Shown here one piece after another: positions 59,015-64,000 of a DNA stretch of 64,000 bases (position 1 is the first letter of the stretch; every line of letters begins with the position of its first letter). Origin of the DNA: Thermoanaerobacteraceae bacterium. GTDB lineage: Bacteria > Bacillota > Thermoanaerobacteria > Thermoanaerobacterales > UBA4877. The translations under genes were made by a program, and so were the position numbers. A model generated the notes under the pieces. It searched no databases. It was not told the DNA's origin and saw nothing but the letters and a program-made list of their open reading frames with translations. The DNA is taken from assembly GCA_030016635.1 (NCBI GenBank), contig JASEJQ010000006.1:1-64000 (forward strand), given 5' to 3'.

Positions 59015-59030
59015 TAGTAATCGTTTACTA
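59015..59030 (+). promoter_or_regulatory. LacI-type operator before the lyase/TTT cluster
   Basis: TAGTAATCGTTTACTA is a dyad about CG with 14 of 16 symmetric bases, 45 bp before ATG 59075 and 24 bp after the LacI gene. A half-site TTTACTATA also precedes the LacI gene near 57940, so it may autoregulate. Confidence 0.6.
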
Positions 59031-59074
59031 TATTGTTTTATTGATTTAATTTTTAAATATATAGGAGGGATAAA

Positions 59075-59950
59075 ATGGATAAAGAAAGATTTAAAGGCAT
59101 TATTGCACCTGTGGTCACTCCATTCACAGCCGAAGGCACGATTGATGAAGATTTATTTAGAAAGGAGGTCAAATATTTATTAAATACGGGTATTGATGGG
59201 ATTAGTCCCGGAGGAAGTACAGGCGAAGGAGCTACTTTAAGTGACAATGAATTAGTTAGGTTAGTTCAAATTATTCAAGAAGAAAACACTAAGCGTATTC
59301 CAGTTGTATGCGGAATAATTAGAAATTCGACATATGCTGCTATAAATGCAGGAATGGCTGTTAAAGAAGCTGGCGCTGATGCTCTTATGATAACTCCAAC
59401 ATTTTATTTAGGCGGTACAGACGAAGCTGGTAATTATGAGTATTATAAGAAAATAGCAGAATCTGTAGGTCTACCAATAATTATATATAATGTAATCGCA
59501 GACAATGAAATTAAACCAAAACATTTTAAAAAAATATTGGAAATTGAAAATGTAATAGGGATAAAGCAAAGTGTTGGTGGAATTCAGGGTTTTTTGGATA
59601 TGAAGATGTCATGCGGAGATAGAGGGCTTATTTATAGTGCAACAGATGATATGTTATATATGACATTTGATATGGGTGCTGATGGTGCAATTGCAGCAAT
59701 ATTATCAGTATTTCCCGAACTATGTGTAAAAATGTGGCGAACAATAAAGGAGGGTGATAACAAAACTGCGAAAGAAATACACAATAAGCTTTATCCTATT
59801 TGGAGTGTTATAAAGGGTCCACAGTTCCAAAGAAGGGTAAAGGCGGCAATAAATTTACAGGGACGCAATGCTGGTTTGCCTCGTCATCCATTGCTGGAAG
59901 CGACTGAACATGAATTGACCATGTTGAAAGATTTAATATCAAAACTTTAG
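59075..59950 (+). CDS. DapA-family lyase/aldolase (first copy)
   Basis: The 291-residue class I aldolase-like protein has the DHDPS/NAL fold: VVTPFTAEGTIDEDLFRKEV, GGSTGEGATLSDNELVRL, IIIYNVIADNEI with the proton-relay Tyr, and NVIGIKQSVGGIQGF with the Schiff-base Lys. GGSTGEG instead of the GTTGE of true DapA, and the transporter context, suggest a catabolic keto-acid aldolase or dehydratase rather than lysine synthesis. AGGAGGG before the ATG. Confidence 0.85.
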   Translation: MDKERFKGIIAPVVTPFTAEGTIDEDLFRKEVKYLLNTGIDGISPGGSTGEGATLSDNELVRLVQIIQEENTKRIPVVCGIIRNSTYAAINAGMAVKEAGADALMITPTFYLGGTDEAGNYEYYKKIAESVGLPIIIYNVIADNEIKPKHFKKILEIENVIGIKQSVGGIQGFLDMKMSCGDRGLIYSATDDMLYMTFDMGADGAIAAILSVFPELCVKMWRTIKEGDNKTAKEIHNKLYPIWSVIKGPQFQRRVKAAINLQGRNAGLPRHPLLEATEHELTMLKDLISKL

Positions 59951-59968
59951 GATAAAAGGAGGATAAAA

Positions 59969-60961
59969 ATGTTAAAAAAAGTTAGTATTTTTGCATTGAT
60001 AGCGATATTAATAATTGGGTTAACAGCATGTGGCAGTAATTCTACAAATCAGCAGCCTCAGCAGCAAGCTGAAAAGTTCCCAAATAAACCAATTACATTA
60101 GTTGTACCGTGGGCAGCAGGCGGTGGGACTGATGCAGTGGCCAGGGCATTAGCACAGAATGGAGAAAAATATTTAGGTGTACCTGTTGTTGTTGAGGATA
60201 AACCAGGTGGTTCTGGTGCAGTAGGTCTGGGTGAAGTAAAAGCAGCGAAACCCGATGGCTATACTTTGGCTATACTACCCGTTGAACTTGGTTTCCTGGA
60301 TAAACAGGGAATTTATCCATTCTCTTTTGATGATTTTACTATGATAATGAATTTAAACAGCGATCCAGCTGCATTAACAGTTAAAGCAGATGCTCCATGG
60401 AATAGTGTTGATGATTTTGTTAAATATGCTAAAGAAAATCCAGGGAAAATAAAAATAGGAAATTCAGGAACCGGTGTTTTATGGCACCTTGCGGCAGCTC
60501 TATTTGCTCAAAAAACAGGAATAGAAGTAACCCATGTGCCATTTGACGGTGCTGCGCCAGCAATGGCTGCTTTACTTGGTGGACAGATTGATGCAGTAAC
60601 TGTGAGTGGCGCAGAGGTTTCGGCACAGGTAAAGGCTGGGGAATTAAAAGTTTTGGGTGTGATGGGCGATAATAGATTGGACATTTATCCTGATGTTCCT
60701 ACGATGAAGGAACAAGGTGTGGATGCAGTTATATACACATTCAGAGGTCTTGGGGGACCTAATGGGATACCAGAAGATAGAGTAAAAATTTTACATGACG
60801 GATTTAAAAAGATGATGGAAGACCCATCTTTTATTGAAACTATGAACAAAATGGGCTTGGGGATCGATTATAGAGGCCCAGAAGATTATAAAAAATTAGC
60901 AGAGGATACAGCGAATGAACTGGAACCTGTTTTGAAAGATTTAGGTTTATATAAAGAATGA
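59969..60961 (+). CDS. Tripartite tricarboxylate transporter binding lipoprotein (TctC/Bug)
   Basis: 330 residues: signal peptide and lipobox LIIGLTACGSN, then the Bug/TctC fold with KPITLVVPWAAGGGTDAVAR, VVVEDKPGGSGAVGLGEVKA, LAALFAQKTGIEVTHVPFDG, and MAALLGGQIDAV. It captures a carboxylate outside the cell for the TctAB membrane pair downstream. AGGAGG before the ATG. A strong hairpin follows its stop. Confidence 0.92.
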   Translation: MLKKVSIFALIAILIIGLTACGSNSTNQQPQQQAEKFPNKPITLVVPWAAGGGTDAVARALAQNGEKYLGVPVVVEDKPGGSGAVGLGEVKAAKPDGYTLAILPVELGFLDKQGIYPFSFDDFTMIMNLNSDPAALTVKADAPWNSVDDFVKYAKENPGKIKIGNSGTGVLWHLAAALFAQKTGIEVTHVPFDGAAPAMAALLGGQIDAVTVSGAEVSAQVKAGELKVLGVMGDNRLDIYPDVPTMKEQGVDAVIYTFRGLGGPNGIPEDRVKILHDGFKKMMEDPSFIETMNKMGLGIDYRGPEDYKKLAEDTANELEPVLKDLGLYKE

Positions 60962-60971
60962 CGCTAGTATT

Positions 60972-61014
60972 TATATGTGAGATAGATGGCTTTTAGCTGT
61001 CTATCCCACATATA
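60972..61014 (+). other. Intercistronic stem-loop after TctC
   Basis: TATATGTG (60972-60979) and GATAGA (60981-60986) pair with TCTATC (61000-61005) and CACATATA (61007-61014), a 14-bp stem with one internal mismatch. No T run follows, so it likely favours high TctC expression. Confidence 0.7.
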
Positions 61015-61037
61015 GAACATATAAGGGAGGTTTATCC

Positions 61038-61499
61038 GTGGAATCTAAAAATAAAGGTAATTATGATTTAATAATTGGGGGCATAGGATTACTTGTATGT
61101 ATAATTGTTTATTTGCTGACTAATAATTATCCCTCTCCTCACGTTGGATATATTAGCGCAGCGACATTTCCCAGGCTATTAAGTACTTTAATTGGCGTAC
61201 TGGGAGTGGTTTTGATGATCCAATCAATATATACGAAAAATAATATTAAGATTCAATTCAAAAATAGTAAAATAGTTATAACTGTAATTATCGCATTAAT
61301 TCTGTATGCACTAACAATTAAATATATAGGATTTGAAATTACTACAGTGTGTTTCATATTTTTTACATTATATTTATTGGGAATTAAAAAATTATCATAC
61401 CTTATTTTTACTCCGATTATTACTACTTTGTTAATACAGTATATATTTAAAAACATTTTAGGGGTAGCTTTACCAGTAGGTATATTTTCTATTATTTGA
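61038..61499 (+). CDS. TctB family small permease
   Basis: 153 residues with four hydrophobic segments, as in TctB: IIGGIGLLVCIIVYLLTNNY, then PHVGYISAATFPRLLSTLIG and two more C-terminal helices. GTG start after GGGAGG. It partners TctA. Confidence 0.83.
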   Translation: MESKNKGNYDLIIGGIGLLVCIIVYLLTNNYPSPHVGYISAATFPRLLSTLIGVLGVVLMIQSIYTKNNIKIQFKNSKIVITVIIALILYALTIKYIGFEITTVCFIFFTLYLLGIKKLSYLIFTPIITTLLIQYIFKNILGVALPVGIFSII

Positions 61500-61526
61500 T
61501 TGACTCCGAAAAGGCGGTGATTTAGT

Positions 61527-63008
61527 TTGCTCAGTTTGTTATTTGAAGGTTTTTATAATCTTTTTACTGGTGGCGGTGCCCCAATGTTGTTGCTTGGCAT
61601 GATAGTTGGCACGATAATTGGAGCTTTGCCGGGCCTTACAGCTACAATGGGAATCGCTCTATTGATACCATTTACTTACGTGCTGCCGCCAGCCTCTGGC
61701 TTATCGCTTCTCATAGGAATTTTCGCTGGTGGAATATATGGAGGTTCAATATCTGCTATTTTATTAAATACACCGGGAACTCCTGCTGGTGGTGCTACTG
61801 TTTTAGATGGTTATCCTCTTGCACAAAAGGGGCAGGCGGGCAAGGCACTTGCTGTCTCCACTATTGCTAGTGCCTTGGGAGGTACAATAGGTGCGTTAAT
61901 TTTGACATTTTTGGCACCGCAGATTGCCAAAATAGCTTTAATGTTTGGACCGCCAGAATATGTATTGTTAGCAATATACGGTCTGACAATGATTTCATTT
62001 GTATCAGGTAAATCACTAATAAAAGGCTATTTTTCGGGATTATTTGGTCTTTTAATTGCTACAATCGGACTTGATCCTATTAATGGCTACCCTAGATTTA
62101 CCTTTGGAAATTTAAATTTATTAAATGGAATAAACTTACTTCCAGTTTTAATAGGGTTGTTTGCCGTAACACAAGCATTAGAGTGCGCGGAAACATATGA
62201 TGAAGAAAGACCAGCTCAGGCTGCCATAAAAAGTATAGGGATAACTTTAAGAGAATTTATCAGTATTTTACCCACCATTATAAAATCAGCATTTATTGGA
62301 ACATTTGTGGGTGCAGTGCCTGGAACCGGTACGGATATTGCTGCTTTTTTAGCATATGGAGAAGCAAAAAGATCGTCCAAACATCCGGAAAAATTTGGGA
62401 CAGGTATAATTGAGGGTATAGCCGCACCAGAGTCGTCAAATAATGCATGTGTTAATGGCGCCATGATCCCTATGTTTACTTTGGGTATACCCGGTGAAGC
62501 TGCAACGGCCGTGATGTTAGGAGGTTTGATGGTTTTAGGTTTACAGCCAGGGCCATTGCTTTTTAGGGATAATCCACAAATTATTTACACTGTGTTTGCA
62601 AGTACAATAACTTCCAACATATTTATGTTAATATTGGGCTTATTGGGTATTAGGTTGTTTGCCAAAGTCTTATCCTTACCTAAAAATGTAATTACCACAT
62701 TGATTTTTGTTCTAGCCATTATAGGCTCGTATTCGATGAGAAATAATTTATTTGATATATGGATAACTATTATTTTTGGTATTTTAGGCTACTTTATGAA
62801 TAAATATCAGTATCCAATACCACCTGTACTTTTAGGAATAATTTTGGGCCCAATGGTTGAATCAAACCTTGGTAGAGCACTTTTGATTTCACATGGAAGT
62901 TATACGGTGTTTTTTACAAGGCCAATATCTGTATTCTTTATTGTTATAATAGTCTTTAGCCTTGTTTCCGCCTATAGAAGTTCGAAGAAGGAAGTAAATA
63001 ATATTTAA
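61527..63008 (+). CDS. TctA family large permease
   Basis: 493 residues with the TctA signature GALPGLTATMGIALLIPFTY and LIGIFAGGIYGGSISAILLN then TPGTPAGGA; the second repeat has FVGAVPGTGTDIAAFLAYG and TLGIPGEAATAVMLGGLMV. This is the main membrane channel of the tripartite system. TTG start with AGGCGG upstream. Confidence 0.92.
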   Translation: MLSLLFEGFYNLFTGGGAPMLLLGMIVGTIIGALPGLTATMGIALLIPFTYVLPPASGLSLLIGIFAGGIYGGSISAILLNTPGTPAGGATVLDGYPLAQKGQAGKALAVSTIASALGGTIGALILTFLAPQIAKIALMFGPPEYVLLAIYGLTMISFVSGKSLIKGYFSGLFGLLIATIGLDPINGYPRFTFGNLNLLNGINLLPVLIGLFAVTQALECAETYDEERPAQAAIKSIGITLREFISILPTIIKSAFIGTFVGAVPGTGTDIAAFLAYGEAKRSSKHPEKFGTGIIEGIAAPESSNNACVNGAMIPMFTLGIPGEAATAVMLGGLMVLGLQPGPLLFRDNPQIIYTVFASTITSNIFMLILGLLGIRLFAKVLSLPKNVITTLIFVLAIIGSYSMRNNLFDIWITIIFGILGYFMNKYQYPIPPVLLGIILGPMVESNLGRALLISHGSYTVFFTRPISVFFIVIIVFSLVSAYRSSKKEVNNI

Positions 63009-63044
63009 TTTATAAATCTTTTAAAAAAAGGAGAGGAGATAAAA

Positions 63045-63953
63045 ATGAATAAATTTGGTAGGGTTTTATTGCCTTTGGTTACTCCATTTGATGAAAATGA
63101 AGAGGTGAATTATGACGTATTTAAAGAGTTAATTGAATATGTTATTCAAAAGGATTACTGTGACACGATAGTTGTTACAGGCACTACTGGAGAATTTAAT
63201 ACTTTAAAATTTGATGAAAGAGCAAAACTTTACGAAACAGCAGTGAAGGAGGTTAACAGGAGAAAACCAATCATTGCAGGAACAGGCTGCGGTTCTACAA
63301 AAGAGACGATTGAACTAACAAAGGTTGCAGCTGATTCAGGTGTAGATGCTTGTATGCTTGTAGGTCCATATTATTGTAAGCCAACTCAAGAAGCAATATA
63401 TGAACATTATAAAAGAATAGCAGACAGTGTTGATATAGACTTATTATTGTATAATATTCCTGTTTTTACGGGAGTAAATATAGAACCTGAAACCGTAGGC
63501 AGATTAGCTCAGGATAAGAAATTTATTGGGATTAAAGATGAAGCTGGCATGAATCCAATACAGGTTACAGACTATTATTATGCAACAAAAGATGTCAACA
63601 ACGAATTTTTAATATTTAATGGTGATGATTTAATGCTTATGCCTACCTTAGCTCAAGGGGCAGTTGGTATAGTAAGTGGTGGTTCTCATCTTGTTGGTGA
63701 TAAAGTCAAACTGGTTTTTGAAAAGTATCATGAGGGAAAGGTTGATGAAGCATTAGAAATTTATAGGCAGATATTTAAGCTATTTAGGATATTTGGGATA
63801 AACGGTAGGGTCCATCCCAATCCAATGCTTAGAGTTGCTATAGAGACGGTAACTGGTATTAAAGTTGGAAAGCCAAGAATGCCTTTGAATGGAATAACTG
63901 AGGGTGAGAAAGTAGCATTAAACAACGTACTGAGGGAATTAAATTTAATATAA
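63045..63953 (+). CDS. DapA-family lyase/aldolase (second copy)
   Basis: 302 residues: LLPLVTPFDENEEVNYDVFK, VVTGTTGEFNTLKFDERAKL (GTTGE as in DapA), LLLYNIPVFTGVNIEPETVG with the Tyr, and KKFIGIKDEAGMNPIQ with the Schiff-base Lys. It shares the fold but little sequence with the copy at 59075, so they are not recent duplicates; they probably act on successive or alternative keto-acids. GGAGAGGAG before the ATG. Confidence 0.87.
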   Translation: MNKFGRVLLPLVTPFDENEEVNYDVFKELIEYVIQKDYCDTIVVTGTTGEFNTLKFDERAKLYETAVKEVNRRKPIIAGTGCGSTKETIELTKVAADSGVDACMLVGPYYCKPTQEAIYEHYKRIADSVDIDLLLYNIPVFTGVNIEPETVGRLAQDKKFIGIKDEAGMNPIQVTDYYYATKDVNNEFLIFNGDDLMLMPTLAQGAVGIVSGGSHLVGDKVKLVFEKYHEGKVDEALEIYRQIFKLFRIFGINGRVHPNPMLRVAIETVTGIKVGKPRMPLNGITEGEKVALNNVLRELNLI

Positions 63954-63983
63954 ATTTAACATTATCAGTTGGAGTTGATTAAA

Positions 63984-64000
63984 ATGGATATAACTGAAAG
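63984..64000 (+). CDS. Start of a further gene (truncated by window end)
   Basis: TTGGAGTTG at 63970-63978 is a weak ribosome site for ATG 63984; only MDITE is visible. Probably the next gene of the lyase/TTT cluster. Confidence 0.4.

Noticed and set aside
1-64000. CRISPR arrays, tRNA genes, intact insertion sequences or prophage
   Set aside because: No regular direct-repeat arrays, cloverleaf-type sequences, transposases or phage structural genes were seen.

Overview
The window looks like chromosomal DNA from a low-to-moderate GC Gram-positive anaerobe of the class Clostridia, possibly a thermophilic saccharolytic lineage near Thermoanaerobacterales. This rests on strong AGGAGG-type ribosome binding sites, TTG/GTG starts, lipoboxes with Q-rich linkers, an ECF transporter, a rubredoxin/NADH-rubredoxin reductase pair, an acetoin dehydrogenase operon and many ABC/TRAP/TTT solute transporters. 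The species cannot be named from the sequence alone.

Layout. 1-323: 3' end of a 23S rRNA gene, a 5S rRNA gene with an unusually short helix IV region, and a terminator. 400-4170: a frameshifted secreted-protein relic, two small membrane proteins, a MATE exporter and an Old Yellow Enzyme (NamA type). 4159-8600: a decayed Dam methylase relic, then a uridine-phosphorylase-like enzyme with a complete ECF transporter (S, T, A, A'), probably nucleoside salvage. 8605-10865: rubredoxin divergent from its reductase, then a chimeric gene relic (IorA N-terminus joined to an unrelated tail). 10850-16560: DUF4349 lipoprotein, DUF4363/DUF421 pair, P1-family peptidase, CBS-ClC channel and two paralogous SHOCT membrane proteins with a conserved upstream block. 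16793-25631: AcoR, a sigma-54 promoter with paired upstream dyads, and an acetoin dehydrogenase operon (acoA, acoB, acoC) with a TRAP transporter and a PPC/DUF296 gene embedded in it and no E3 gene. 25964-28200: GNAT, HAD and small membrane/hypothetical genes. 28228-30665: sulfur-transfer cluster (DsrE-like, TusA-like, CoA-disulfide reductase-rhodanese) behind a CsoR/CstR-type operator candidate. 30888-34468: heterodimeric ABC exporter. 34877-42614: a five-gene oligopeptide ABC operon and a second peptide-binding protein. 42661-45199: DinB, a methyltransferase and a toxin-antitoxin pair whose antitoxin is frameshifted at a perfect slippery heptamer. 45454-55278: maltodextrin operon (binding protein, two permeases, cytoplasmic GH13, lipoprotein GH13, LacI regulator, GH31). 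55282-57855: intact Dam plus the ruins of a type 3 BREX defence system, bracketed by identical 21-bp hairpins. 57981-64000: visibly more AT-rich catabolic cluster (LacI regulator, two DapA-family lyases, tripartite tricarboxylate transporter), running off the window.

The most unusual feature is not a gene. The 9-mer GGCCAGGCC (or its complement GGCCTGGCC) occurs 33 times by my manual scan, where fewer than one is expected by chance. It is equally split between strands, used in all three reading frames inside genes, and occurs as inverted pairs in transcription-terminator-like hairpins. This is how DNA uptake sequences look in Pasteurellaceae and Neisseriaceae, and I know of no such sequence described for Clostridia. 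It is absent from the AT-rich right end.
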